Source: Macrocystis pyrifera (lineage: Eukaryota > Sar > Phaeophyceae > Laminariales > Laminariaceae). Taken from it: 64,000 nt of DNA. Positions 1-11,119 of the stretch are shown one piece after another. How positions within the stretch are numbered: the stretch's first letter is position 1; each line of letters begins with the position of its first letter. The position numbers and the translations under genes are program-made. The notes under the pieces are model-generated. The model ran no database searches. It saw nothing but the letters and a program-made list of their open reading frames with translations, and was not told where the DNA came from. The stretch lies in assembly GCA_031763025.1 (NCBI GenBank), contig JASSKH010000035.1:408320-472319 (forward strand), written 5' to 3'.

Positions 1-27
1 CCAAGTATTATACGCCATAAGTGTGGG

Positions 28-104
28 CGTCTCCAGTGGCTTGGTAGGTGTCCGTATGCCTACTACCATCAAATCGTAGGTTCAAGTCTTCATTAGTACA
101 TACT
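28..104 (+). repeat. tRNA-like sequence with A and B boxes, possible SINE head
   Basis: TGGCTTGGTAGG near 35-46 fits a Pol III A box (TRGYNNARNNGG). GGTTCAAGTCT near 91-101 fits most of a B box. The spacing suits a tRNA, but the T-arm stem does not pair well and no clean acceptor stem is visible. It is more likely a tRNA-derived SINE head or a decayed tRNA than a working tRNA. Confidence 0.3.
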
Positions 105-2704
105 CGTAAGGACTTTTTCTTGCATAAAAGTTGATTAGCGGAAAGCGCGAGAGCGTGAGTTATTAATAGCAACCTTCGGTGAAAAACGACGAGCAGTGGG
201 AATGCCGAACCCTATACGCGACAAAAGTGAAGAAACACACCGGGGGGAGAGAAGGGACGACACCTGTGATCATGGCTTGTCTAGAAGGTCGCTGAGGGTC
301 AAACCTCCTATGAGTTAAGCTGGAAAGTTAAAGTGATGATGGAAAGACAAAATAAAAAAGTGTAATCGATAGAGTAATGGGCGACTGTCATATATATGCG
401 AGGTCACTGGAATTTTTCGGTGATTGTCGTACCGCTAGCTTGGGTGTTAAGCCTAGACGAAATTTTGGGGTCCAGGACTCGACCGCTACGTCGCTGAACT
501 AGCCCCATTTTGTAACAGCATGTATTTAACCTTGCTTGAAAGTTATACACACCGGAGTTCTTTGTGTACACACCCAAATAAGACAACATTTGAACAGCCA
601 AAACCCGCGGCGTATAATCCATTATTGCAGTCGTGTGTATAGCCTAACACGAGTTCGGCAAGGGGTTTATGACCGGCACCAACCATGGGACGCTTACACC
701 ATGCTAGTAGGAATGGTGCAACAACATCTACCGCACTCTTTAATCGCACTTGGGGCATGGCGAGCGAGTCAAAGATCATTGCAGTGCAGGCTTACGTCTG
801 CCGAAAATGTTCGTGAGAAGTATGTTAGACCAAAGAGAGTACGCGGAGGTTTTTCGAAAGCATCAGCCGTAGAACACGACACACAAGGCGTGAATACCAC
901 GGATGCGACGTCGGAATCCCCAGAATAGACAGTGATCCCCCCGGGGCGCGCAAGCCGACTGACTGAATGAAGTGCGGGCAAACGCCCAAACCAGTGTCCT
1001 CAGTATGCGGGGCGAAGCGTGATGATAACAGTCAGTGGTAGTCATGCTTCCAGGCAGTGGCAGGAGGGGTCGCAGGCGCCTAGCCCCGGCCGACGAAGGG
1101 CTCGTTTGCCTCATCTACTCTCGCGGACTCTCTGCCGTGCGCGTTGGACACCATGTTACAGGCGCATGCTACGATAAGGGTGCACCATATCACAGAATTT
1201 TCTGAGGTCCCTCCCCTGAGGAGCTCTGTTCTATTATTACGCGGAAACATATAAATAGGACCTTTAGTACAGACAAAAACCTACATATTCACTTACTTTT
1301 ACCGACAATCTCTGGTCCTATTTACTAAGGTCCCCCGTAATAGTGAGCAGGGCCACTCTATAGGCGTGGCGGCTTATTCTTTTCTGAACCCCTCACATGA
1401 GGAGCTCACTGTATGATCCCAAACGTGACTTCGAAGAACGTTGTTCGCGCGATCTGACAAGTCCGTCCATGCAGTCAGTAGTCCTACTGTAAAACCAACG
1501 TCCAACAGTAGTGAAAACATCATTGTAACCGGTGGTAGCTCACTTGAGGAGCTCGTCCACAGTCGGAAAATATTGCCTTGGAAGACAGAATAAGAAATCC
1601 CTACCGTGGGATGAGGCTAGCAACGGTAAGTCACCCTAAAAGGGTTTCAATAAAATATGTAACCACCTGGCCTAGGTCTGAATCGAAACTACAGCAGTTC
1701 CAAAACGAAACCATGTTGGGTTGTTTCTCGGTTGGGAAGCCCCATCAATCACAAGTACAGCCATAAATACTGTAGCCAAAAAGTGCTATCATTGATAGGC
1801 TACTAAGTATACCCCTGTACTAGCAAGCGTCTATGTCAATAGGGTGGCCTGGTGCTCTATAACCGAAGCAACGGTTTTGGTGGGCTACCGCTCTCCTCGC
1901 AAGATATTCGCAATTTTCCCCAACACGGGCCCTGGACGAGGGCACCGACCGCGACGATCCCTGTGGGGAATTGGTTGTCCTTGGCTCCTTTCACGCTTCT
2001 CACGCCGTTCTGCGAGGCTTCTAGCGTATTTTTCCTGCTAACAATCTATATTTATGGTGGCAGGATCTCTCTAGGCGCTTCTGCAGTTGCAGTTCCCCTT
2101 GCACCCTCGCTATGCGATTCGAGGCCGCTTTACCAGTACAGTTTCAATTGGTGGCGCTGTTCTCAGTCAAAAGGCCTTGTGTCCGCCTGCCTCCTCCACT
2201 ACTACAGCACACGATGATGACAACACTGCTGTAATTTTTGCAAGATGACATAGCCTTATGATGGTAACACTACTGTATGATGGCGACGTGCCGAGAAGAA
2301 GTGTTCGGCAGGGCTACTTGCATCTTCGGCCAGCGTCCGGCCGGACAAAGCTGCCGTGGTAAATATTCTTTCTGGCCTCCCTGCCCCACAACCGTCGCCT
2401 CGCAGAATACAGCCGCGATTGGAGTTTCCCCTTCTTCTCCCTCTGCCCCCACAGACCCAGCCGAGCGTGCAATGAAACTTGATCCTCAGGCGTCAGACAC
2501 CCCATGTTTTGTGTCTGATACAAAGCCTCGCGTGTCGCTAGAATCAGCCGTTCTCCTCGTGTTTTGGCCAGGGTCAGATCCTCTCTGCGGCCTTCACCGC
2601 ATTCATGATCCTTGTCTTTGCTGTAGCTAAAGCCTAAACTGAGTTTCAGGAAGTCGTCGACGCCAGCATGGAGATCGGTCGCTCTGATCATGTCGGCCTT
2701 GTCT
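105..2704. other. Unassigned region
   Basis: No recognisable gene. Short open frames occur on both strands (for example 536-928 plus, 1852-2217 plus, 2314-2691 minus), none with a family resemblance I can name. TGAGGAGCTC occurs at 1217, 1398 and 1545, each preceded by a short pyrimidine-rich stretch. A diverged MITE lies at 1233-1343. Confidence 0.5.
1233..1343. mobile_element. MITE family M, diverged copy
   Basis: About 110 bp with imperfect inverted ends. The left end begins TATTATTACG and holds AAATAGGACC; the right end is GGTCCTATTTACTAAGG followed by TCCCCCGTAATAG. The interior shares 'acaaaaacctacatattcac' with copies near 22.8, 23.6 and 57.5 kb. It has no coding capacity. The left arm is the more eroded. 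Confidence 0.6.
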
Positions 2705-2791
2705 CCTTTTGGGAGTGCAGTCCCATGTGGGGGACAAACTACTTATAGTTTAGGCGGTTTGTGCCCAGAATGGGACTGCAGTCCTAAAAGG
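2705..2791. mobile_element. Foldback/MITE hairpin, 87 bp
   Basis: Two ~35-bp arms (2705-2739 and 2757-2791) are near-perfect inverted complements separated by 17 bp. Each arm contains a GCAGTCC core and ends in CCTTTT. It would fold into a long hairpin and is probably a small non-autonomous DNA element. No second copy was seen here. Confidence 0.6.
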
Positions 2792-3422
2792 GTCAAGTAG
2801 GCTCAGTCGGGACCTAGACCAACGTACTAGGCTGGACTACTCAGCTTGGCTATTTCTTGGTGTCGTTTGGTTGAGGAGGCGCCTTTACAGGCCTCCCTCG
2901 CGTCAAACGTCAAGCAAGAGGATATATACTTTTAACGCGATGACGTGGAGCTTGGGGCCGTTCTCCCTCTCTTGGGGACGACCTTCACTCAGTGAGTCAC
3001 GGGTGGGTGCGTTCGAGATTCATGTATCCCTCGGTGATGGTCGGCCTTCTCGCGTATACATGTATAGGACCGGGCGTTTGTCAACGCGTCTCCGGTCTTC
3101 ATGCTTGACATCTTCTGTGATATGATGTGCGTGATCGGGCGATCGGGGACTGGGGGTGGTATCAATGCAACATTTCTTTGTTTTTCTTATTAACAGTCTG
3201 TTTGGGTGGGATACGCAGCTTACGTTTAAGCGCCTTGAGTTGACGGTAAATGCGAGGCATCTGACTTGGTCGTTGCGTGCCTAATATGCTCCAACAGATT
3301 GGAACACGGATGACGAGCTGAACGTATGTTTTGTTGAAAGCTGGAAAACTTGGTTGAACAGATCCCAACACAGGAGTGTTTGTTTGTACTGATGAACGCT
3401 TAACGCGCGATCTGGCCAGAGG
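2792..3422. other. Unassigned region
   Basis: No feature recognised. Short frames on both strands look random. The stretch just before 3423 could hold further decayed LINE sequence, but I cannot align it by eye. Confidence 0.4.
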
Positions 3423-4620
3423 GTGGAAGATTGCAGTCATAATGACGGTCGAGTGCTAGAACTTTACGGGCGTGATGCTCTCAACGATCATGGTGAACGA
3501 TTTCTATCGACCGCTACCAACTGCAAACTTGCTATCACCAACACAATTCTAGGAACATACGCAAGGATGGAATATCGCACACGCACAAAGGCGCCCGTCT
3601 CAATAACCGTAAGCGGACCGAGTACATACAAACCCTCCAAGCCCATCGACCAACGGCAGAGTACATGTTGCGAAGCGCAGTGTCAGCCCCTAGCCAAGGC
3701 GGACTCAGACCACAACATTGCACACAGGGAGTCCCGCCTCTCGGTGGTCACCTTTCACCCAGCAGACGAGTGCGAAGGGCCCCAAACGGCTGGCATTCCG
3801 ATCGATATGTTTTTTCATGTCCGATGGAAAGCGTTCTCAGAGTGTAGTCGCGAGAGTCATCGCCACGATTAACCAAGCTACCCAACCTGGAAACACCTCT
3901 GATGTGGCTGAGCTCGTCACGACGAAAACAATGCGAGTGTACGGGACGCCCCCATTTCGAGCTCCGACTGGAATGTAGGCAGTTGGACTTGAGCCCCGCC
4001 GTCAATATGTCGCCGACCAAAGCATCTTTCGGAAATAAAACAATCACGCGACGTGGGTATTTGCCTACAGCGTTCTACGGACTTTGCGTGTGTCTATTTG
4101 ACGCCCCAAAAGGTCCCTAGAAGGGCTGCAATTTGATTTGGCGTTGTTTTTAACGCCCACAAAGGCGCGTGGAAGGTCTACATTGTAGACACAGTCCGAT
4201 AGAAACTCAAAATGGGGGGGGGGGGTCCCCTCAACCGCGCTCACAAGCGTGGACGGTGCGAGTTTGTAACGAAATATCGCCCGCCTTTGAAACAAGACGC
4301 ACGACGGCGAGGGGAGATGCGCGACAAGAACTCTTGTGAGTCGAAGCCGAGTGGAAGATGACTCCACAAGGACCACGTGCGTGTGCGATCTGCGGGAACA
4401 AGTGGTTGCCGCTGGAGGTATGTGTTATCTGGAAAAGTACCTTGCGAAAACAGAGAGAACCCTCGCGAATAACGACCAGCGAGGGTCCTACAAAAAATAC
4501 CTGAGAAGCACGGTGGGGTTGGAGGGGCAAAGAACGAGCGGGCAGTTATTCAGGGAAGAGGGACGAGGATGGCACGCTCAAGGGCGCGTGCGTAGACGGT
4601 AGGTGGGTCATCCCCCAAAA
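3423..4620 (+). pseudogene. Decayed non-LTR retrotransposon (LINE): endonuclease part and linker
   Basis: An open frame at 3423-3872 resembles the C-terminal half of an APE-type LINE endonuclease. It has HGERFLSTATNCKLAITNT near residues 22-41 (the family's 'NGERLL..A....L.I.NT' region) and ADSDHNIAH near 92-100, matching the conserved SDH motif. The intervening 'RKRTEYIQTLQAHR' region (family: R.IDYIL..) reads in another frame, so indels are present. Around 4336-4620, YKKYLRSTVGLEG followed, in another frame, by DEDGTLKG resembles the segment between endonuclease and reverse transcriptase in the same elements. No RT follows. This is known-family reading by eye, and the order agrees with a single decayed 5' LINE part. 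Whether it belongs to the same LINE family as the copies at 36 and 63 kb cannot be seen. Confidence 0.5.
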
Positions 4621-4639
4621 GGTCTGGACACGAAATCGC

Positions 4640-4654
4640 TTAAGGCCACGGTGG
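4640..4654 (+). repeat. TTAA plus solitary terminal motif
   Basis: TTAA followed by GGCCACGGTGG, identical to the outer 11 bp of the inverted repeats at 21937 and 28041. The match stops afterwards (AACC instead of CACG). It may be one end of a related, truncated element; no partner was found nearby. Confidence 0.4.
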
Positions 4655-6065
4655 AACCTATCCAACCCCTATCCCCGGGTTTCCGGGTGGCTCTAGTATC
4701 TAGACATATTTTCGGCGCAGGTAGTTACGACCCAATACTGACACGTTACATTCGGGCCTTCGGATGAGTCGTATCTTGAGCAGAGCAGCTTGGTGTCTCA
4801 TTTACGCCAGCTTGTTGTAATGATCTCGAGATCGGCAGTCCGCAGCTCTCAACAGAGGTAGGTCTACCCCTCGAACTTGGGGTGCTGCATCTTGGCGGAA
4901 TCTCCGCAGTGTGCGCGGCTCCTGAGTCAAATCAGGCTGCCCGTCGAAGAGGTAAGCTCTTCAGCCGGTGTCGAACCGACTGTGGTCGTTGTTCAAGCTT
5001 CAGCTCTGTGGACAACACATGAAGGAAATAGCGTTCAAGGCCCGTGTCGATTATCGATCTTGTCGAACAGGACAGGATAATAAGGAGGAGGAAGGGAAGA
5101 GAAGATAAGTGCAGTGGTGAAGTGAACGAGTGCGCCTGTGCACGGTCGATCGATCACGGAGCTTTCAAGTCTCAAGACCCCCAGCATGCGGTGAAAACTC
5201 AAAATCAAACCAAAAACCTCGGCTGAACTCGGAACGGTATTTCTGGGTTCTGCCACATGCAAACCCGAGATAATGGGCCCAACGGAGTTCCACCGCATAC
5301 TACTGAATCGGCATTGGACATACCGCGCTGCTTGCACTACCGTAGCACTGTGTACTGCTGCTGTGGCCTACTTGCTACAGACGACTATGGTACCGATCAG
5401 CGACTCGGTAGCCATATGGTCGAAATTCGGAAGACACAACGTGAGACAAAAAAACAGACAGCAACTATTAGTAGAGCTACAGCATCCGCAACAACTACAT
5501 ACCACAAAATTGAGGCGCGCCCCTCGTGGGGTGTGTGACGGCGTCGAATACAATGGCTAAATTACCGATGAAAAGACGGATTTCACCTAACGTTTGCTCC
5601 TCCTCATGTAGTTTGAACTATGAAACTGACGTCACACATGCATATCTACATTGGTAAACCAGATTTAGTAGACTAGCGGAACGTTTCATAGTGCGTGGTA
5701 ACCCCAATTATTCGGTAGAGTTTTCCCGAGTATATGCATATGGGTTTTAGACAAATCAGGTATACCTGGCCACTATTCGGCCAAAATGAGTTACATTCTA
5801 AAAACAAGTACAAAACACACCCCAGGAGCCCTGCCATTGGCCAGGCTGACATCATAACTGGTTTTGGCTAATAGAAAAGGCCAAGGCCTGAATTTTGCTA
5901 CTCTATCTAGCTTGCAACTGATTTTGGCCAACTTTGAACCAATCAGAAGACCATACGTACACTGCCTTTTCTCTCCGTATGCGTCTGCCCTCCCTCGGCT
6001 GAAATTCTTCTGTATTGACGTATAAACTCTGTGCTCGTACGTAGCACGTAAAATCACGTATTTAT
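4655..6065. other. Unassigned region
   Basis: No gene recognised. Frames of 60-120 codons occur on both strands (for example 5257-5560 plus, 5791-6153 minus) without domain signals. AT content rises towards the palindromic element that follows. Confidence 0.45.
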
Positions 6066-6089
6066 CACACTCTGGACAATGGACACAAC

Positions 6090-6575
6090 AATAGTCTATT
6101 GCTTCGACAATAGACGAGGGGGGTAATCTATCGATGTATATTGTCTGCGACAACTCGTAGACTGTGGAATTTATCTATCGATAGATATTGTCGGCGACAA
6201 TAGACTGGTGGTATTGTCGATCGATGGACATTGTCCAACACAATAGATGGTGAACTTCGTCCATCGATGGCCATTGCAGGCCACAATGGAATGTGCGAGA
6301 TGTCGATTGATGGCCATTGCCGGCCATGATAGATTGTACGAGATGTCTATCTATAGCCATTGGTGACCACAATAGATTGTGCGAGAGGTCTATCGATGGC
6401 CATTGCGGGCCACAATAGATTGTGCGAGAGGTCTATCGACGGCCATTGTCGACCACAATAGATTGTGCGATATGTCTATCGATGGCCGTTGCCGGCCACA
6501 ATAGATTGTACGAGATGTCTATTGATGGCCATTGCCGGCCATAATAGATTGTACAAGCTATCCATCGATAACCAT
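6090..6575 (+). repeat. S1 block 1: 43-bp dyad repeats, forward
   Basis: The CTATCGATRG core starts at 6175, 6218, 6261, 6304, 6347, 6390, 6433, 6476, 6519 and 6562, exactly 43 bp apart. Each unit also holds CCATTGCCGGCCACAATAGA or a close variant, so every unit has two short dyads. The remaining ~10 bp vary more. Confidence 0.9.
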
Positions 6576-7184
6576 CTCGAGGATATTTTGCACTCATCCC
6601 ACGATATACGAGGTATGTCATGTTCTGTACGTATGTAGTAATTTGAACCGACGTCGTCATGTTGTGGACACCATACGCTCTCACACTCATTTGAAGAACA
6701 CATTATATATAGATGTCGCCATTAATAGTAACTCGCGCACCAAGATATTGGTAACTGCCATCAACTTGTGTGCGCTCTTAGTTTCGGAAATTGACTCGAT
6801 TTACTACCCTTGTTTTGTGCTACAGTCTATTAACTCCACTTTGAATAAAACGTGGATAATTAAACTCAAACCACCTGACGCTGGAAATTTTAATCTTTCC
6901 GTTTCTCATCGCGAGTTTGTTTGTTCCATGCTGAAACCAAGAAAGTAAGAGTTATTTTTTCGGATGCTGGTCATCTATATTTTAGATTATTTTTTTGTTA
7001 GGAAATAAATTCGATTTGTTACCCGTACATTGTCCTCGATTAACTGCACTATCAAAAATAATCTGGATACTAAAAACAAAACCACCTTGACAAGAAAATT
7101 ATCAGCTTTCCGTTTCTTAACTCGAGATTTTTGTCTTGTACTGAAATGAAGTAAAGTCAGATTCATATTTTTCGGAGCCCGGCC

Positions 7185-7823
7185 AACAATCTGTTGTGGG
7201 TGGCGATGGCTAGTGTTGGACACAATCGCGTACCTATTGTTGGCGGCAATAGAAGCTTCGGCGGTCGTCAAGAATGGCCATCGGCATACATCATTCCACG
7301 GTATACAATAGGTTTAGGTAGTAGCCTATTACGAAAACACACCCGACAATCTATTGTGGGTGACGATGGCTATTGATGGATACAATTGTGTGTATATTGT
7401 TGGCGGCAATAGCCATCGATAGGCAAACGTTTTGGTCTATTGTTCGAACAATATCTATCACGGTTGCTTCCCCAACATCTACTGTTCAGGACTATGGCCA
7501 TCTATGGACAACCTTGTGACTCCATTGTTAGGGCAAAGACATATTGTCTCCATTGCCGAAAGTGTATTGTTCCCTGACAATATCTATCGATAGACAGCGT
7601 TGCCAGTCTATTATCGTTGACAATACCTATCGATAGACATCGTTGCCAGTCCATTGTGGTTAGCAGTGTCTATCGATAGAGAGTGTTGCCGGTCTATTGT
7701 GGTTCACAATGTCTGTCGTTAGCCAGCGTTGCCAGTCTGTTGTCATTAACAATATCCATTGACACTCGCTTTTTCGGGGCTACTGTAGCGGCAATGTTCT
7801 ATTTCCTTTCTATTGTCCAGGGT
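7185..7823 (-). repeat. S1 block 2: 43-bp dyad repeats, reverse
   Basis: Here the order is CTATTGTGG...CTATCGATAG, the reverse complement of blocks 1 and 3. Core starts at 7584, 7627, 7670, 7713 and 7756 keep the 43-bp step. The left part (7185-7580) is more degraded. The block ends with CTATTGTCCAGGGT at 7810-7823. Confidence 0.75.
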
Positions 7824-8164
7824 ATATGCACATCTTACCTCATCTATCTTATACGTACAGAGTAATACGTACATAGTGTAACCGATTTGGAATCACTATT
7901 AATAACACAGAGTACTAACCACAACAACACAGCCGCCAATGCAACACACTTCACCCCCATGATGCCCACTGCCTTGTTGAGACACACAACGTTGCAGCCC
8001 TCCTTCACGCTATGCCATGCACCGATATTGCTGCTCATCACGATACACCATGCACTCATTCCATACTGGTGGTAACCACAAGATGAAAATATGACATTGC
8101 TGCGGAACAAAATATTGCGTTGCTTAGTAAATCAGAGTGCATTGTAGGTGTGGAAACAGGCTGG

Positions 8165-8651
8165 TGATGGTGTCCATCGATAGACATTGTCCACCACAAT
8201 CGATTCTCAACGGTGTCCATCGATAGCAATTGCCGGCCACAATAGATTAGAAACATATCTATCGATAGCCATTGCTGGTCACAATAGATCCAGAAACATA
8301 TATATCGATAGCCATTGCCGGTCACAATAGATCAAGAAATGCATCTATCGATAGCCATTGCCGGCCACAATAGATCAAGAAATGTGTTCATCGATAGCCA
8401 CTGTGGACCGCAGTAGATTCTGCAAGCTATCCGTCGATAGCCATTGTCGGTGACAACAGCTTTCAACCCAGGTACTTCAGCACACTCCTGCCTGAACAAT
8501 ATGTTGGGGACGTAACCTATCGATAGGCATTACCGACGACAATGGATCGAGGAACGTGCCAATCGATAGCCTTTGCCGACGACAATAGACCCGTCCATTG
8601 CACCAAATTATACTGCTATTGCAGGGGCCATTGTCTATTGTCCAGGGTGTG
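8165..8651 (+). repeat. S1 block 3: 43-bp dyad repeats, forward
   Basis: The CTATCGATAG core falls at 8174, 8217, 8259, 8302, 8345, 8388, 8431, 8517 and 8560. Steps are 42-43 bp, with one degenerate unit skipped near 8474. CACAATAGAT follows the core as in block 1; linkers such as CAAGAAATG differ from those of block 1. Confidence 0.85.
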
Positions 8652-9230
8652 ATGTGTATCGAGGATTCAAGTATATACTGTAGTTTTAATGTTGTGGTTG
8701 TCGGCGGCATCCCCTCTTTTCTCGCGCCCTGATGCGTTTGCCGCGAGCGGTGCGCATACCCCGTGCGCGCCGGCATGGCAAAGCACCATGGCATGGTGGT
8801 GGATAAAACAACTCTGCCCGCGTCACTGTCTGTTTGGCCAATTGCGTTGTTGGCCCGTGTCTACCTGCAGGTACACGTGCAATGGGTGTGTGACGCACAA
8901 CACCACTGCGAAAGACTCGGAAAAGCGAGGAACATCGTTTAGCGCTTGGGACCCCCGCGTGCCTCGAACGCCTTCCGGAGTACGTCTCGAAGGAGCTCCC
9001 TTTCATCCTCACGCATCGATCAGACATTGACATCCGTCTTGTAGACAGGCTCGCAGATGACTTGGTCCATGGGAAGAGGTTCGCATCCGCTGCCAAGTAC
9101 ATTGGACAGGTGAGTCTCGCGTGGGGCACAGGATACTTTATGGCGGTTTGCTGAAAAAAAATTGACGATAGATCCTGTCGCATCCTTGGGAAAGAGTACG
9201 CCGCGCTGAGTGATATGTCGTGTTCCACAG

Positions 9231-9621
9231 GGCCAAGTACATGGTTGACCAACTGAAGTACATATCGCTGACCGAATCACGGCGTTCGGGCCTGGTACGC
9301 GTGGTGGGAGCGGCACCGGTACCAGAGAGGTTTGGCGACTTTGACGACCCGGCAAAGTACCATGGTGCCGAGCTATCAGACCACTACTTGCGGGACGTGT
9401 GGCGCACGTGGTTCTCGGCACTCCCTGTGCTGGAGGTGGACAGCGTGGCGTGGACGCGGGAGGATTATCTGCATCGCGTCCATCAGCGCTGGGATGGGTG
9501 GATACTAGCTGGAGATGCTTCGTTCAAGTTTGCCAAGATCATTCGCCTCGGGGCAAAAGCGAGAGGGAAACGCACGCGGCCAATATGCGGCATCTTCACA
9601 GTGTTCAACGAGTACGAGCAG
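9231..9621 (+). CDS. Exon 2 of the exonuclease-domain gene: DDE-like segment
   Basis: Open in one frame from the acceptor TTCCACAG to the donor CAG/GTGAGG. It encodes about 130 residues with HYLRDVWRTWF, then GWILAGDASFKFAKIIRL and GIFTVFNEYEQ. In the related proteins I remember, the Asp of 'GD.SFK..K' is the first acidic residue of a transposase-like fold. Exon 3 continues with a frame-broken RYVRNGFKLP. The function of this segment is inferred only. Confidence 0.55.
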
Positions 9622-9947
9622 GTGAGGCATTTTATGTACTTCGACGCTCCGTTGTTTTTCTATCGTTACCGTCTGTCCATTGTGCTTGTGTTTCGTCCCT
9701 GAAAACCCTGTACTTGGACCTCCTTTCAGCTTCAAGCGCTCGTTTTGGTACCCGTGCCCAGGTGCTGTGGCAGCGACCGATGCAAAGTAACTCTTTAACC
9801 GAGACTACGGACGAGTTGAAGCTCCTTTTTTTCACGGCCGCTACGTTCGCAACGGCTTCAAGCTGCCCGTTTTGTGGAACTCAGGTGTAAATTCAGACTG
9901 CATAGTTTTGATGTTTTGTGGTTGCACGTGCTCGGTCCAGAGCACAT

Positions 9948-10038
9948 AAATGTTTTAGCAGCCTTGCCTGTTTGGTCAAAATGATTGACACAATAAATGT
10001 TTTAGCAGCCTTGCCTGTTCGGTCGAAGTGATCAACAC
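9948..10038 (+). repeat. Tandem duplication inside an intron
   Basis: A 43-bp unit (AAATGTTTTAGCAGCCTTGC...) occurs twice, at 9948 and 9991, within the intron between exons 3 and 4. It has no coding role. Confidence 0.8.
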
Positions 10039-10105
10039 AATAATATATTCTAATAAGAGTTGACGCCGCCTCCACCGCCGCACGTCTCACTTTCTGCACC
10101 ATCAG

Positions 10106-11119
10106 ACGACTGCTGTGCTGACCGCCCAATGCTTCAGCGGGCAGTTCGCGAGCTCGAGGAGGCAACAGGGATCAGCTTGTACTGGGAGGACGAGATTACC
10201 ACTGGCATCAAACCAGCCAACCTTCAAAAGATGGAGATGGCGTACACGTCGAGCATCGTGTTCGACCCCCCCGCCATACCCCTTGCTGTCAGTCTTCTTC
10301 GGGAGAGCAAGAGTCGGGTAGAAGGAAAGCAAGTTCTTGGTGTAGACGCGGAGTGGGAGACGGCCATTTCGGGGAGGAAAAAAGTGGCGACCATCCAGAT
10401 AGCCCCCCTGCACGGCACGCCCTTCCTCTTCCACCTGCAGCGAGGTCCTTCTGGGTTCACAAAGGAGACGTTCCTTGCTCCTCTCAAGGATCTACTCGCG
10501 AACCCAAACATCATCAAGGTGAGCGTAATAAACCAAGATGCCACAGCAATATCCATTCGTACGTTAACTGTCTGCCCCCTATTTCTGGTAGGAGAAAGCT
10601 ACCCGGGCGCGGTGGCGTTGGTCACACCAACGCCTAGGTGCGTGTCAACATTGTGCATTTAGGATTTGTGGCAGGCTGCATGTCTTGTACATACAACATC
10701 TGCACTTTTTTACCTTCACGCCTAATATACTTCCAATATGCACGGCGACCGCGTCTCGGCTCCGGGAACCCTCTGCGCAGACTGGTGTCGCCATCAAAAC
10801 GAATGCTGCGCACATCTTCAGTGACTACGGCGTTGAGGTGGTGAATACCGTAGACTTGCGCTCCCTCGCAAAGTCCAACTTGGTAGCAACCTCGTCTTGG
10901 TCACTCGCCGGCATGGCGGCATGCCTGCCGGCGAAGCATCTCCCGAAGGACACCGTCCGGTTCTCCCGCTGGGCGAGCTTTCCTCTCAGCGACGCACAAC
11001 GGGACTACGCTTGCACGGATGCCTACGTGTCGGTCGTTCTGTACGAAACGATCCTGAAGTTCAAAGACCCCATTGTATCTGCGGCCCCTGCAACTGAAGA
11101 CCTGGTGCCTGGTTTGAAG
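10106..11119 (+). CDS. Exons 4-5: DEDDy 3'-5' exonuclease domain (WRN/RNase D-like)
   Basis: Exon 4 (10106-10518) and exon 5 (10781-11119) join in phase 0 across a 262-bp intron with GTGAGC and GCGCAG ends. Motif Exo I is VLGVDAEWE, with both acidic residues present. Exo II reads GVAIKTNAAHIF, where the family has Asp at the Asn position. Exo III is YACTDAYVSVVLYE, with Tyr and Asp intact. Known family members remove nucleotides from 3' ends with two metal ions held by four acidic residues. The Asn suggests weakened or lost catalysis in this copy. Flanking exons tie it to the larger transposon-like protein rather than to a stand-alone WRN homologue. Confidence 0.75.

Larger units (their letters stand above)
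6066..8651. mobile_element. Palindrome-array element S1 with 19-bp inverted ends
   Basis: CACACTCTGGACAATGGAC (6066-6084) and GTCTATTGTCCAGGGTGTG (8633-8651) are inverted complements at 17 of 19 positions. Between them lie three blocks of 43-bp units built on CTATCGATAG next to CATTG...CACAATAGA. Blocks 1 and 3 run forward and block 2 runs reverse. The inner sequence 6576-7184 and 7824-8164 has no convincing coding frame. A second copy of the right-end sequence, CTATTGTCCAGGGT, closes block 2 at 7810-7823. I infer a non-autonomous DNA element or an old composite; no clear target-site duplication was seen. Confidence 0.5.

Noticed and set aside
4930..5000. B-box-like GGTTCGACACC on the minus strand
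   Set aside because: No A box at a suitable distance and no fold; probably chance.
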